Part shown: piece after piece, positions 45,164-55,109 of the stretch
Layout of the letters: every line of letters starts with the position of its first letter
Numbering within the stretch: the stretch's first letter is position 1
NCBI GenBank assembly: GCA_009773475.1
Contig: WSXV01000003.1
Coordinates: 27,179 to 91,178 of the forward strand
Direction: 5' to 3'
Origin: Desulfobulbaceae bacterium
GTDB taxonomy: Bacteria; Desulfobacterota; Desulfobulbia; Desulfobulbales; Desulfocapsaceae
Length of the DNA: 64,000 nt
The notes under the pieces: model-generated
The model's database searches: none
What the model saw: only the letters and a program-made list of their open reading frames with translations
What the model was told of the DNA's origin: nothing
Made by a program: the position numbers and the translations under genes

Positions 45164-46447
45164 TTACATCATACCAAGCATGCGGGGCAGCCAGAGCGAC
45201 ATGGTTGGCCAGTAAGTGACGGCAACCAGAAAGACAACCATGGTTAACAGCCACGGCCAGACTGCCACAGTCAGCTCGGTGATACCCATCTTGGTGATTC
45301 CCGAGGCGACGTAGAGGTTCAGTCCCACCGGTGGATGGCACATGCCGACTTCCATGTTGACGGTCATAAGGATACCGAAATGAACCGGATTGATTCCCAA
45401 GGTTATGGCCACCGGAAAGAGGATGGGGGCAAAGATCAGAACGATGGAGGAGGGCTCCATGAAGTTACCGGCCATCAAAAGCAGAATGTTGACTGCCAGC
45501 AGGAAGGTAATCTTGCCCAAGCCCATGTCCAGCAGCCAGCCTGCCAGTTCCTGGGGAATATTCTCGTTGGCCAGGATAAAGGAGAACATGACTGCATTGG
45601 TGATGATATAGAGCAGCATCGCCGCCATATTGGCCGAATTGAGCAGCACCTTGGGGACATCTTTAAAACTCAGATCTTTATAGACAAAGACCGCGACAAA
45701 GGCAGCATAGACGGCGCTCATGGCCGCTGCCTCAGTGGGGGTGAAGATGCCTGAGTAGATTCCGCCCATGACCACGACGATCAGCATCAGGCCCCAGGCC
45801 GAGGCGCGGAAGGCCTTGAATCGTTCCGTCCAGGTCGCCTTGGGTTGACGCGGGTAGTTAAATTTGCGGGCCCGGTACCAGGTCATGCCACCCAGCATGG
45901 TGGCCAGGATCAGCCCCGGGATGACGCCTGCCATAAACAGGGAGCCAACTGAGGTGTTGGTGGCCACCGAATACATGACCATAACGATGGAGGGCGGGAT
46001 CAAAATTCCCAGGGCTCCGGAGGTGGTGACAACACCTGCCCCGAATTTCATGGGGAAGCCGGCCTTGACCATGCCCGGCAGGAGGATGGAGCCGATGGCT
46101 ACGACCGTGGCCGGAGAGGAACCGGACACCGCGGCAAACAGGGCGCAGGCCATAACCCCGGCCAAGGCCAGACCGCCATGCCAGTGACCGACCATGGAGG
46201 TGGCGAAGTTAATCATCCGGCGGGCTACGCCGCCATGGGTAAGAAAATTTCCGGCCAGGATAAAGAACGGAATGGCCATTATTTCAAACTTTTCGATGCC
46301 GGTAAACAGCTTCAGGGCCACCGATTCCAGGGGGACCTGGGTCATGGTGAAGAGGAAACTCAAGACCGTCAGACCAAGGGAGATGGAGATCGGCATGCCG
46401 GTGAGCATCAGGGCCAACAGGATGCTGAAAATAATAAGCGCGCTCAT
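45164..46447 (-). CDS. dctM: TRAP transporter large permease, DctM type
   Basis: A 427-residue membrane protein with about 12 hydrophobic helices and family motifs GMPISISLGLTVL, PFFILAGNFLTHGGVARR, SGSSPATVVAIGSILLPGM and GVVTTSGALGILIPPSIVMVMYS. It is the Na+-coupled permease of a tripartite ATP-independent transporter. Its ATG overlaps the stop of dctQ by four bases. It is the last gene of dctPQM. Confidence 0.94.
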   Translation of the reverse strand: MSALIIFSILLALMLTGMPISISLGLTVLSFLFTMTQVPLESVALKLFTGIEKFEIMAIPFFILAGNFLTHGGVARRMINFATSMVGHWHGGLALAGVMACALFAAVSGSSPATVVAIGSILLPGMVKAGFPMKFGAGVVTTSGALGILIPPSIVMVMYSVATNTSVGSLFMAGVIPGLILATMLGGMTWYRARKFNYPRQPKATWTERFKAFRASAWGLMLIVVVMGGIYSGIFTPTEAAAMSAVYAAFVAVFVYKDLSFKDVPKVLLNSANMAAMLLYIITNAVMFSFILANENIPQELAGWLLDMGLGKITFLLAVNILLLMAGNFMEPSSIVLIFAPILFPVAITLGINPVHFGILMTVNMEVGMCHPPVGLNLYVASGITKMGITELTVAVWPWLLTMVVFLVAVTYWPTMSLWLPRMLGMM

Positions 46448-47049
46448 TTGAGATTCTCCTTCTCTTCTTCAATGCCATCCACATGTCCATGGTCGTGATG
46501 GGGCAGGTCTCCGGTGCGGATGAACTGAACCATAACCTGGAGAAAACGGAAGCACATGAGGGAGGAACCCAATGGCACCGCGCAATAAACGATCCATGTC
46601 GGCCATTCGAGATCCGGGGTGGTCGGGCCTTGCGGCACACCAGTCGTATCCAGGCCAAGGAGGGTGAAAACGGCGTAATGCATGCCGTTTTCCCAGACGA
46701 AGTTGCCGCCCAGGGTGGCGACAATGGCGGTGAAGGTGGCCCCGGAGAGGAGACCGAAGATGATGAATTTATTGCGCAGAGGCGTTTGCATCTGGTTGAT
46801 CAGCACATCGACACCAACATGGATGCCGGTGCGTACCCCGTAGGCCGCCCCGAATTTAGCCATCCACACAAACATGATGATGCACAGCTCCTGGGTCCAG
46901 CCGAAATTCACACCAAGCAGCCAGTCTTGAACGCCTGGAATGGGAACACCGGCCGCATAGCGGTGCATTACCGCTATAAAGATGATCGTGGTCGCCCCAC
47001 CCATGAGAAAAGTGATGAACCACTCTTCCAGATGATTAAGTATTTTCAT
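46444..47049 (-). CDS. dctQ: TRAP transporter small permease, DctQ type
   Basis: A 201-residue membrane protein with four helices, an FGWTQELCIIMFVWMAKFG region typical of DctQ, and a His- and Asp-rich C-terminus (DLPHHDHGHVDGIEEEKENL). It forms the membrane complex with DctM and is translationally coupled to it. Confidence 0.9.
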   Translation of the reverse strand: MKILNHLEEWFITFLMGGATTIIFIAVMHRYAAGVPIPGVQDWLLGVNFGWTQELCIIMFVWMAKFGAAYGVRTGIHVGVDVLINQMQTPLRNKFIIFGLLSGATFTAIVATLGGNFVWENGMHYAVFTLLGLDTTGVPQGPTTPDLEWPTWIVYCAVPLGSSLMCFRFLQVMVQFIRTGDLPHHDHGHVDGIEEEKENLK

Positions 47050-47076
47050 ACCCCTTGAATCCTCCCGAGAAAAACA

Positions 47077-47106
47077 GAGGACGGCCAGATTGTGCTGGCC
47101 GTCCTC
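47077..47106. terminator. Intercistronic hairpin between dctP and dctQ
   Basis: GAGGACGGCCAG (47077-47088) pairs perfectly with CTGGCCGTCCTC (47095-47106); in the minus direction it is followed by TGTTTTTCTC. It probably stops much of the transcript after dctP, so the binding protein is made in excess over the permeases. Confidence 0.8.
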
Positions 47107-47132
47107 CTCTTCTTTACGAATAGAGATTAATC

Positions 47133-48137
47133 TTATTTCTTGAAATTAACGGCTTTATACACGGCATCAATGGTCTCTTTGCCGATACGGTCAGTCATCT
47201 TTTCGTGGACCGGAATAAGGGCTGCGCGGAAGGCCTCACGCTCTTCGGGAGTGAGAACGGTGACTTCGGTCTTGCCGGTGGCCTTCACCGCCTCGAGGTC
47301 TTTGATAGCTTTCTCATTGGCCATATGGTTGGCATAGACCGTCGCCTCTTTCATCGCGGTTTCCAACTGAGTCCGAACGTCCGCCGGCAGGCCGTCCCAG
47401 AACTTTTTGTTGACGATAACGGCATAGCCCAGATAACCATGGTTGGTGATGGTCATGTATTTCTGCACTTCCTGCATCTTCTGGGTGTAGAAGTTGGAGA
47501 TCGGGTTCTCAGTACCATCGACAACGCCGGTCTGCAGGGCCTGATAGACCTCGGAGAAGGCCAGGGTTTGGGGGATGGCCTTCAGCGCCTGCATCTGGGC
47601 TTCAAGGACCTTGGAGGACTGGATACGGAGTTTTTTGCCCTTCAGGTCAGCAGGGGTTTTGATGGGAGTGTTGGCAGAGAAAGACTTGAAGCCGTTGTCC
47701 CAGTAAGCCAGTCCCTTGATCCCCTTGGGCTCAAGCTTGTCAAGCAGCTTCTGACCAACGGGGCCCTGGGTGATCTTATGCAGATCTTCATCGTTGTTGA
47801 AGATGTAGGGCAGGTCGAAGACCTCAAAATCCTTAACTCCTAAGGGGCCGAATTTGGCCAGTGACGGTGCCAGCATCTGAACTGCACCAAGCTGCAGGGC
47901 CTCCATCTCTTCTTTATCTTTATAGAGCTGGCTGTTGGGATAGAGCTCAATCTTCACCTTGCCCTGGGTCAATTCTTCGGCCCGTTTTTTGAAAAATTCG
48001 GCAGCCTGTCCTTTGGGGGTATCAACGGCAACAACATGGCTGAACTTGATGGAAATCGGTTCAGCAAACACTGGAGTGGCCAGCATGGCCGCTGAAATTG
48101 TGAGTGCCATTAAGGCCTTTGTGACGGTTTGAAACAT
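47133..48137 (-). CDS. dctP: TRAP transporter substrate-binding protein, DctP type
   Basis: A 334-residue periplasmic protein with a signal peptide cut at VFA-EP. The solute-binding fold has IKFSHVVAVDTPKGQAAEFF at the start, KLRIQSSKVLEAQMQALKA (the Arg that binds the carboxylate), and GVVDGTENPISNFYTQKM. DctP proteins bind malate, succinate or fumarate, or other organic acids; the exact ligand is not shown by sequence. The nearby malic enzyme favours a C4-dicarboxylate. Confidence 0.93.
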   Translation of the reverse strand: MFQTVTKALMALTISAAMLATPVFAEPISIKFSHVVAVDTPKGQAAEFFKKRAEELTQGKVKIELYPNSQLYKDKEEMEALQLGAVQMLAPSLAKFGPLGVKDFEVFDLPYIFNNDEDLHKITQGPVGQKLLDKLEPKGIKGLAYWDNGFKSFSANTPIKTPADLKGKKLRIQSSKVLEAQMQALKAIPQTLAFSEVYQALQTGVVDGTENPISNFYTQKMQEVQKYMTITNHGYLGYAVIVNKKFWDGLPADVRTQLETAMKEATVYANHMANEKAIKDLEAVKATGKTEVTVLTPEEREAFRAALIPVHEKMTDRIGKETIDAVYKAVNFKK

Positions 48138-48501
48138 AATACTCCTCCGTTTTCTGTGGTTGGACTCCTGGGATCACTGCTGACAGTGATGTTTATTGCC
48201 GGTCTGCTGCGAATGCCTCCTGAGTTGCTTTTCAGAGAAACATTACAAAACCTGCCTTTTCGTTCAAGCTCGGCACTGCACTCAAAATGTTATCCTCGGA
48301 GTATCGCTTCTACGCCTTCGGAAAATCTGAATTGTTGCCTTAAGCCTGAAGGAGAAGGCTAATTCTAAGGGACCCTGCAATTTTGTTGGATGGACTATAA
48401 CAAGATAAAGAGCAAAGATGAAAGAAGATAATGATAAAGGGTCAGTGAAAAACTCTCCATTCCAGTGACCCTATCAACTCCTATCTGTCTCGGTCAGCCG
48501 A
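48138..48501. other. 364-bp gap between dctP and the stress protein gene
   Basis: It must hold the dctP promoter and the end of the usp transcript. AGGAGTATTATG gives the dctP ribosome binding site. A short AGGGTCA/TGACCCT inverted repeat lies near 48440-48475 downstream of usp. I see no gene. Confidence 0.5.
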
Positions 48502-48993
48502 TTACATATTGGGAATAATCAATACCGGTACTTTGGCCATCCGGGCAACCCGTCTGGTGCTGGAGCCCATGACCTTGCTCCCAAGGATGCTTTTGATCGA
48601 TTGTCCCATGATGATCATATCCACCTTCAACGCTTCGGCTGCCTTCAGGATCTCTTCACTGGGTCTGCCGGCGATCACCTTCATCTCTTTGACCGGGATG
48701 GTATCTTCATCCTGCCCTTCGAATTCTTCATCATGGAACTTGTTGATGCGCTCCCGCATCTTGGCGATGATGTCTTTCTCCCCCTCTTTCTGGTGGCCAT
48801 CAATGTCCATGTCCGGCATATAGGCGGCTATCACTGCCCGAGCGGTTTCACTGAGCGGCTCAACTATATGGAGCATGATAATCGAAGCATGATGAGCTCT
48901 CGCCTGGGCAATGGCATGTCTGAAGACCGGTCGGGTATGATCTCCCAGGTCAGTGGCATAGAGAATGGTGGAAATTTTAGGAATGTGAGGCAT
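48502..48993 (-). CDS. uspA: Universal stress protein (UspA family)
   Basis: A 163-residue single-domain Usp protein. It starts ISTILYATDLGDHTRPVFRHA and has the C-terminal nucleotide-binding pattern GxxG then GS: MGQSIKSILGSKVMGSSTRRVARMA split around LGSKVMGSS. These residues suggest the ATP-binding type. A charged insertion (HQKEGEKDIIAKMRERINKF) lies in the middle. It is monocistronic, with AAAGGAGC upstream. Confidence 0.9.
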   Translation of the reverse strand: MPHIPKISTILYATDLGDHTRPVFRHAIAQARAHHASIIMLHIVEPLSETARAVIAAYMPDMDIDGHQKEGEKDIIAKMRERINKFHDEEFEGQDEDTIPVKEMKVIAGRPSEEILKAAEALKVDMIIMGQSIKSILGSKVMGSSTRRVARMAKVPVLIIPNM

Positions 48994-49413
48994 GGCAAGA
49001 GCTCCTTTAGAAGTGCTTGGTTGAGGGTGAATTCTTGTCGATTCTTTTCCTGTCCGTGTACTGGCCTACTATTCGAAAGTTTCTTTGAATGTCGGGAACA
49101 AAATTTTTAAGAGCTGTCATCTGAGGCTCTTGGAGCCTCGCAAACTCGCTCACCTGGAAAATAACTACGCCGTCATTCCGAGTGCTTTTATCGGGAACCC
49201 AGTTTTGGAAATTCAGTATGTTATGGATTCCTGCCCGCGCGGGAAGGATGGTTCGTGGATATAAAACCTCATTTTGCATGAGGTTCATCTCTAAAATCAA
49301 AAATGGCTGGGGTTACCAGTGCTGTCTCTGAAAATGCTGTCCCCCTCATTGCGTGTTCGCAAACAACGTTTATTCTTTGTCGCACCTGCTTGCAGGGCTG
49401 AGGGGGGATGGGG
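48994..49413. repeat. 420-bp gene-free stretch with decayed repeats
   Basis: No protein frame is convincing. A hairpin GAGGCTC-TTG-GAGCCTC lies near 49122-49138 and resembles the end of the repeat at 28980. GTCATTCCGAG ... GGAACCCAG (about 49171-49203) and GGATTCCTGCCCGCGCGGGAAGG (about 49226-49248) look like a worn copy of the dispersed GTCATTCCCGC/GCGGGAAT repeat. AACCTCAT (49265-49272) pairs with ATGAGGTT (49278-49285), followed on the minus strand by TTAT; it may help end the sdh transcript. Confidence 0.5.
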
Positions 49414-50187
49414 TTATTTCTCCCTGGAGAACAGGGAGGCTTTAAAATACTCGCGATTGAGCCGGGCGATATTGGTGATCGAAATCTGTTTTGGGCAGGC
49501 GGCCTCGCATTCTCTTTCGTTGCCGCAGTTGCCAAAACCCAGCTCATCCATCTTCCGCACCATGGCCAGTGCCCGTTTAGCCCGTTCAGGCTGGCCTTGC
49601 GGCAGCAGGGCCAATTGCGAAACCTTGGCGCTGAGAAAGAGCATAGCGGAGCCGTTGGGGCAGGCGGCTACACATGCCCCGCAACCGATGCATTCGGAGG
49701 CGTCCAGTGCCTGGTCGGCTGTCTGCTGGGGGATGAGGATGGCGTTGGCCTCAGTGGCGCCGCCGGTATTGACCGACACATACCCACCCTCGGCAACGAG
49801 GGTATCCAGGGCACTGCGGTCAACAATCAGGTCTTTGATCAGAGGAAAGGCCCGGGAGCGGAAGGGTTCGATGACAATGGTGTCGCCGTCTTTGAAATTC
49901 CGCATATGAAGCTGACAGAGGGTTGTGCCCTGCTGGTGGCCGTGGGCCTGGCCGTTAATAACCGTCCCGCAGGCTCCACAGATCCCTTCGCGGCAGTCAT
50001 GGTCAAAGGCCACCGGCTCCTCCCCCTGCTGGGTCAATGCTTCATTGACCACATCGAGCATTTCGAGAAAGGACATATCTGTTGAGATGGGGCCGCTGGG
50101 GTAGTTCTTGAAGACTCCGGTAGAGGCCGGGTTTTCCTGACGCCATATCTTCAGGGTCAAATTGATAATCTTGCTTGTGTTGCTCAC
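49414..50187 (-). CDS. sdhB: Succinate dehydrogenase/fumarate reductase iron-sulfur subunit
   Basis: A 257-residue protein. The N-terminal 2Fe-2S ligands are in [14 protein letters not shown] and TLCQLH; the C-terminal clusters are in [18 protein letters not shown] and [16 protein letters not shown]. It passes electrons between the flavoprotein and the quinone site. Its start overlaps the sdhA stop by four bases. It is the last gene of sdhCAB. Confidence 0.95.
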   Translation of the reverse strand: MSNTSKIINLTLKIWRQENPASTGVFKNYPSGPISTDMSFLEMLDVVNEALTQQGEEPVAFDHDCREGICGACGTVINGQAHGHQQGTTLCQLHMRNFKDGDTIVIEPFRSRAFPLIKDLIVDRSALDTLVAEGGYVSVNTGGATEANAILIPQQTADQALDASECIGCGACVAACPNGSAMLFLSAKVSQLALLPQGQPERAKRALAMVRKMDELGFGNCGNERECEAACPKQISITNIARLNREYFKASLFSREK

Positions 50188-52109
50188 TTGTAACTCCTCT
50201 GGCTGGGTTGAACATTTTCAAAAGAAAGGGGTTCCTTATGCAGGGTGGGAAGGGTATCTTTGCCTGCGTATTCCCAGACCGCCACATGGGAATAATTGCT
50301 GTCATCGCGCAGCGCCTCGTTTTCCGGGGTTTGGCTCTCTTCCCTCAGGTGACAGCCGCAGGACTCCTTGCGCTGCAGGGCATCCACGACCATGACTTGG
50401 GCAAAGTCGATGAAATCCGCCACCCGACCAGCACGCTCCAGGGACTGATTCAGGGACTGACCGGTGCCGGGGACGATGGCGCTGTGCCAGAATTCCTCCC
50501 GGATGGCGGGGATTTTTTGCAGAGCCTCCTGTAATCCCTTTTCATTACGGGCCATGCCGCAATGCTCCCAGAGCAGCAAGCCCAGTTGGCGGTGGAAGTC
50601 GTCAACGGTGCGTTTGCCCGCGCCTTTTCCGCCACCTGTGAGGAGGCGGCTGATTCGGCCTTCGGCCTCTTTTCTGGTGGCAAGGAAGGCTTGGCCTGTG
50701 GGGTCGATATTACGGCTGCCGTGTCCGGCCAGGTAGGCTCCGATGGTGGCGGGAATGACGAAATAGCCGTCGGCCAGTCCCTGCATCAGGGCGCTTGCCC
50801 CAAGACGATTGGCGCCGTGGTCGGAGAAGTTGGCCTCTCCCAGGACAAAAAGGCCGGGAATGGTGCTCATCAGGTTGTAATCCACCCAGAGGCCGCCCAT
50901 GGCGTAATGGACCGCCGGGTAGATCATCATCGGCCTTTCAGTGGGATTCTGGGCCGTGATTTTTTCATACATGTGAAAGAGATTACCGTATTTTTTCTGC
51001 ACGGTGGCAAGGCTGTCCCGCTGAATGGCGTCGGCAAAATCAAGATAGACCGCAAGACCTGTATCACCAACGCCCTTACCGGCATCGCACTGCTCCTTGG
51101 CATTACGGGAGGCAACGTCACGGGGCACCAGGTTGCCGAAGCTCGGGTATTTTTTCTCCAGATAGTAGTCGCGCTCGGCCTCGGGGATGTCACCCGGGGC
51201 CCGTTTGTCGCCGGGTTTTATGGGCACCCAGACCCGGCCGTCGTTGCGCAGGCTCTCACTCATCAGGGTGAGTTTTGACTGGTAGTCGCCATGCACCGGG
51301 ATGCAGGTGGGATGGATCTGGACAAAGCAGGGGTTGGCCATGGCCGCGCCCCGTTTGTAGGCACGGAAAGCGGCGGTGACATTGGAGGCCATGGCGTTGG
51401 TGGAGAGGAAATAGGCGTTGCCGTAGCCGCCGGTGGCCAATACCACGGCGTGCGCACCGTGACACTCGATGGCGCCGGTGATCAGGTTCCGGGTGATAAT
51501 TCCGCGGGCGACGCCATCTTCCACCACCAGATCCAGCATCTCCTGGCGGGGCAGCATGGTTACCTTGCCCAGCTTAACCTGGCGCATCAGGGCGCCGTAG
51601 GCTCCGAGCAGGAGTTGCTGACCTGTCTGGCCCCGGGCGTAAAAGGTGCGCGAGACCTGGGCTCCGCCGAAGGAACGGTTGGCTAAGCCCCCGCCGTACT
51701 CCCGGGCAAAGGGGACGCCTTGGGCCACACACTGGTCGATGATGTTGTTGCTGACCTGGGCCAGACGGTAAACGTTGGCCTCCCTGGCTCGGAAGTCGCC
51801 GCCCTTGATGGTGTCGTAGAAGAGGCGAAAGATGGAGTCGCCGTCATTCTGATAATTCTTGGCGGCATTTATTCCGCCTTGGGCGGCGATGGAATGGGCG
51901 CGTCGGGGGCTGTCCTGAATACAGAAGGTTTTGACATTATAACCCATTTCTGCAAGCGAAGCGGAGGCTGAAGCCCCGGCCAGGCCGGAACCAACGACAA
52001 TGATATCGAATTTCCGCTTGTTGGCAGGGTTGACCAGTTTGAGATCAAAACGGTGTTTGTCCCATTTTTCGGCTAGGGGGCCAGTAGGAATTTTGGCGTC
52101 AAGAAGCAT
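50184..52109 (-). CDS. sdhA: Succinate dehydrogenase/fumarate reductase flavoprotein subunit
   Basis: A 641-residue flavoprotein with the FAD motif [19 protein letters not shown], the covalent-FAD His in [15 protein letters not shown], and active-site residues in [14 protein letters not shown] and [12 protein letters not shown]. The sequence is of the B-type enzyme found in Bacillus and Desulfobacterota, which works with a five-helix diheme anchor and can run with menaquinone as succinate dehydrogenase or fumarate reductase. It is coupled to sdhB. Confidence 0.95.
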   Translation of the reverse strand: MLLDAKIPTGPLAEKWDKHRFDLKLVNPANKRKFDIIVVGSGLAGASASASLAEMGYNVKTFCIQDSPRRAHSIAAQGGINAAKNYQNDGDSIFRLFYDTIKGGDFRAREANVYRLAQVSNNIIDQCVAQGVPFAREYGGGLANRSFGGAQVSRTFYARGQTGQQLLLGAYGALMRQVKLGKVTMLPRQEMLDLVVEDGVARGIITRNLITGAIECHGAHAVVLATGGYGNAYFLSTNAMASNVTAAFRAYKRGAAMANPCFVQIHPTCIPVHGDYQSKLTLMSESLRNDGRVWVPIKPGDKRAPGDIPEAERDYYLEKKYPSFGNLVPRDVASRNAKEQCDAGKGVGDTGLAVYLDFADAIQRDSLATVQKKYGNLFHMYEKITAQNPTERPMMIYPAVHYAMGGLWVDYNLMSTIPGLFVLGEANFSDHGANRLGASALMQGLADGYFVIPATIGAYLAGHGSRNIDPTGQAFLATRKEAEGRISRLLTGGGKGAGKRTVDDFHRQLGLLLWEHCGMARNEKGLQEALQKIPAIREEFWHSAIVPGTGQSLNQSLERAGRVADFIDFAQVMVVDALQRKESCGCHLREESQTPENEALRDDSNYSHVAVWEYAGKDTLPTLHKEPLSFENVQPSQRSYK

Positions 52110-52257
52110 TACTGAAGGTCCTTTTGAGAGGTTGTTGTTGTGTTGCTAAAGTTCATAGGGGAATGATGGAAGGTATGGGACCGTTGGCGAAAAATGATAA
52201 CGCACAGATCCCATCCCTTTGATAACCTTTATGGCTCCCATGGTTTCTCACCGAGGA

Positions 52258-52908
52258 TTAAAGCAGAAAGCTGGGAACCAGGAGGGCCAGCAACGGGATC
52301 AGGGAAAAAATAAGTCCCACCATAAGGCCGCTGATGGCTGCTGTTCTGTCGAGGCTGCTGGTGTACTTGGGATGTTCAATCCCGAAAGATTGAAACAGGC
52401 TCCAGAAGCCGTGACTGATATGGAGCCCCAGGGCCAGGACTCCGACAATGTAGAAAACCGCGTACCCCGGCTGTTGCAGAGTATTGCGGACAACATCGGC
52501 GATGGGGGTGTCACGGTTGATAAAATGAAAATTGAGTAGATGCACGACCACAAAAACCAGGATGATCCCTCCAGTGTATATCATCGTCTTCGAGCCCAGA
52601 CTTCTGCCGCCTCGACTGTTGACCACAGCATAACGCTGGGGGCGAGCCTTGCGATTTTCCAGCAGGAGGAGCAGGGCAAGGACAATATGAAAAGAGAAAA
52701 CCGTGAGCATCGTGAGCTCAAAGATGGGGATCAGAAATCCCAGGCTGTGTAGATGGTGGGCATAGGAGAGAAAGACCTCCCTGCCCAGAAAAGAGGTGCT
52801 GTTGCCGACAACGTGGACCAGGATAAATAGCCCCAGAAAGGAGCCGCTGGCCGCCATCAGCATTTTTTTGCCAATGGAAGATGAGAATGTTTGGAAAATA
52901 AAGCCCAT
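52258..52908 (-). CDS. sdhC: Succinate dehydrogenase cytochrome b subunit
   Basis: A 216-residue membrane protein with five hydrophobic helices. Histidines in the helices (LFILVHVVGNS, SYAHHLHSLG, TVFSFHIVLAL, VVHLLNFHF, LGLHISHGFWSLFQSFG) fit the B-type anchor with two hemes b. AGGAGG lies 12 bases upstream. A 148-bp gap separates it from sdhA. It reduces or oxidises menaquinone for the complex. Confidence 0.92.
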   Translation of the reverse strand: MGFIFQTFSSSIGKKMLMAASGSFLGLFILVHVVGNSTSFLGREVFLSYAHHLHSLGFLIPIFELTMLTVFSFHIVLALLLLLENRKARPQRYAVVNSRGGRSLGSKTMIYTGGIILVFVVVHLLNFHFINRDTPIADVVRNTLQQPGYAVFYIVGVLALGLHISHGFWSLFQSFGIEHPKYTSSLDRTAAISGLMVGLIFSLIPLLALLVPSFLL

Positions 52909-53005
52909 AATGTATTAATTCCTCCTAGGTATGGGTTCGGCCATATTGCCGGTTTTAATGTGGATGGATGGCTGTAGCTTGTGTTTATGATCAGTAACGT
53001 AGTTA

Positions 53006-54331
53006 TTATACAGGGTCTGCAGGGGAATCCTCGGTTTCCACCCGGTTCCTGCCATTTTCCTTGGCTCGATAGAGGGCGGTATCGGCCCGATTGGTCAGGC
53101 TTATTTCCGTGTCATCAGCTCTGAACACCGCAACTCCAAAACTGACAGTAATCTTCCGGGGAACGGAAAACGCCGTCTGCTCCACTTTGAGACGCAGGAT
53201 GTCAGCTAATTGTCGGCCTTGTTCGAGGCCACAGCCTGGGGCGATAATAATGAACTCTTCCCCGCCCCAGCGGGCAACAATCTCGGTTGATCGTATATTG
53301 TGGTGAATGGCCCTTGCCATCTCAATCAATACCTTGTCGCCGGATTGATGGCCATAGGTATCGTTCACGTCCTTAAATTTGTCGATGTCAAACATGAGAA
53401 TGGACATCGCTGATCCATAGCGAGCGGCCCTGGCAATTTCCACCTTCAGCAGTTTGGAGAACTTTGCCCGGTTGTAGATCCCTGTCAGTCCATCGGTTGA
53501 GGCCTGCATGTCGAGCAGGGCATTAATCTTATGCAGGGATTCCTGATATTTTTTCTGCTCGCTGATATCATGGAAGGCAAGAACCGCGCCTTCCAGACTG
53601 TCCCCGGTGACAACTGGCCGGCAAGCCAGGGAGACCGGCATTAACCGGCCGGATTTGCAGGTGAAAACGCAGTCGTTGTCATTATAGGTCTGGCCGTTGG
53701 CAATGGCGTGGAGGAGCCGCGTCTCCTCCGGAGCGAAAAGGGTGCCATCGGCGACCTGCTTATGGATGGCGTGGAGGATTATTTTTCCTGCCATCTCCTC
53801 AATGCCGTACCCCAGAAGCTTTTCGGCCTCAGGATTGGCAAAGAGCAGAGCTCCTTTCGTGTCCACTAGATAAATCCCTTCTCCTATCACATCGGTGATG
53901 GTTTTTAGTCGCTGTTCCAGAGATTTCTTGTCCCTTAACGATTCAATCATGTGATTGAACGACTCGGAGAATTCCCCCAAAAAAGTCACCTGTTGACTCA
54001 GGTCCCCGGCAGCCACCTGATTGGTCTGCCAGGTAAGGTGGCGAAGGCTGGACTGCAAGGCCTTAAGGGGCATGGCGAAGATATTGGAGCGGGACACTTC
54101 GGCCTTCAGTTGGCCATTGGCCAGGGCCTCGGCTAATCGGTAGGTCTCATTTATCTGGCCGAAAATCTGTTCCAGGTTTTCGCAGAAACAGCGGCATGAG
54201 GGGTCTTGGAACTCCTCACAACTGATGGGAAACGTCAGGCCATTTTTGCCGATCCCCCGCTCCATTGCCTGCGCCAGGCAATGGTTGAGTGTCTCCAAAA
54301 GATGAGTCGAAGAACTCATGTTATCGCTCAA
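53006..54331 (-). CDS. PAS-GGDEF diguanylate cyclase coupled to a V4R protein
   Basis: A 441-residue cytoplasmic protein. The N-terminus has a cluster of cysteines (CEEFQDPSCRCFCENLEQIF near residues 40-60) and a HAMP-like helical region, then PAS (about 145-265) and GGDEF (from 280) with the active signature WGGEEFIII. The I-site position reads RSTE, so the usual Asp of RxxD is Glu and product inhibition may be weak. Its start overlaps the end of the V4R gene by 11 bp. No membrane segment is present; the signal probably comes from the V4R partner or a metal/redox event at the cysteines. Confidence 0.88.
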   Translation of the reverse strand: MSDNMSSSTHLLETLNHCLAQAMERGIGKNGLTFPISCEEFQDPSCRCFCENLEQIFGQINETYRLAEALANGQLKAEVSRSNIFAMPLKALQSSLRHLTWQTNQVAAGDLSQQVTFLGEFSESFNHMIESLRDKKSLEQRLKTITDVIGEGIYLVDTKGALLFANPEAEKLLGYGIEEMAGKIILHAIHKQVADGTLFAPEETRLLHAIANGQTYNDNDCVFTCKSGRLMPVSLACRPVVTGDSLEGAVLAFHDISEQKKYQESLHKINALLDMQASTDGLTGIYNRAKFSKLLKVEIARAARYGSAMSILMFDIDKFKDVNDTYGHQSGDKVLIEMARAIHHNIRSTEIVARWGGEEFIIIAPGCGLEQGRQLADILRLKVEQTAFSVPRKITVSFGVAVFRADDTEISLTNRADTALYRAKENGRNRVETEDSPADPV

Positions 54332-54839
54332 CAGGTTTCACGACAAATCGGCAGGTTCGGTCACCGGTGGCCCAACAGTCCAACTCCCTGGCTGTGAATT
54401 CTTTCCCTGTGTATTCCCTGAGAACCCCGGCAATAAAGCCCTCATCATAATCGCAGACAGTCTCGCCAAAGATCGGCAGTCCTGAACAGTCCAAGTCTTC
54501 GGAGACGGTCAGGATAAACTCAAAACGCTCCATGTCCGCCTGCTCCACTTGCAATATACCGACTTTAAGGTCGATGAGTTTCAGCTTTAGATCGGCGATA
54601 AATTCGTTGAAGGGGAGCGCAGTGCTGAGCATATTGCGGCAAAATTCGCGCCCCGCCAGATAGCCCGCCTTGACAAATAGTTCACTGGTCTTCTCACGGC
54701 CCAGCTCTTTGGATAAAATATCTTTGAAGGTGAACTGCATGAGTCGATAGATCGCAACGGAGGTTTCGCCTCCCAGATTCGGGCGGCCAGCGGTCAAATC
54801 ACCAAGATCCTGCCAGGAAAAATCATACGCCTTCTTCAT
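54321..54839 (-). CDS. V4R-domain sensor protein
   Basis: A 172-residue soluble protein carrying a V4R (4-vinyl reductase) domain. The N-terminal half resembles the helical cap of this family (MQFTFKDILSKELGREKTSELFVKAGYLAG), and the C-terminal half has the typical VCDYDEGFIAGVLREYTGKEF and LDCWATGDRTCRFVV with the conserved Cys pair. V4R domains bind small hydrophobic or tetrapyrrole-like ligands. ATG 54839 follows GAGGT; a far-upstream ATG at 54998 would add poor sequence. It is coupled to the GGDEF gene and is probably its sensor. Confidence 0.8.
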   Translation of the reverse strand: MKKAYDFSWQDLGDLTAGRPNLGGETSVAIYRLMQFTFKDILSKELGREKTSELFVKAGYLAGREFCRNMLSTALPFNEFIADLKLKLIDLKVGILQVEQADMERFEFILTVSEDLDCSGLPIFGETVCDYDEGFIAGVLREYTGKEFTARELDCWATGDRTCRFVVKPVER

Positions 54840-55055
54840 TTGGTTTACCTCATTCAATAGCATACAATGCTCAGCTTGACGGAATGAATAAGGCAGCATC
54901 TTTGAGTGCTCTAAACTGCCCAATAGTCCCGTATGGCGATGCCTCAACGCACCGTTCCTCTTGGTTTTCGAACTTAATAAAAAGCTTGTATCTGTCAAGT
55001 AATTTAACGTTTTTTTGCTGTCAAACCCATGTTTTGTCTCTTCTCATTATAACAG

Positions 55056-55109
55056 CTCAATGCTGAAGGGGAGTTTGTCGCTCAAGACGAACTCCCCTTC
55101 AGCATTGAG
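55056..55109. repeat. Long hairpin with 20-bp perfect arms
   Basis: Bases 55056-55075 pair perfectly with 55090-55109, and TCG/CGA extend the stem inside. It has no T-run on either side. It lies in the 383-bp gap between the purH stop and the V4R gene and probably ends the purH transcript in a Rho-dependent or processing-related way. The arms contain GCTGAAGG, as at 44295 and 45103. The rest of the gap has no gene. Confidence 0.8.
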
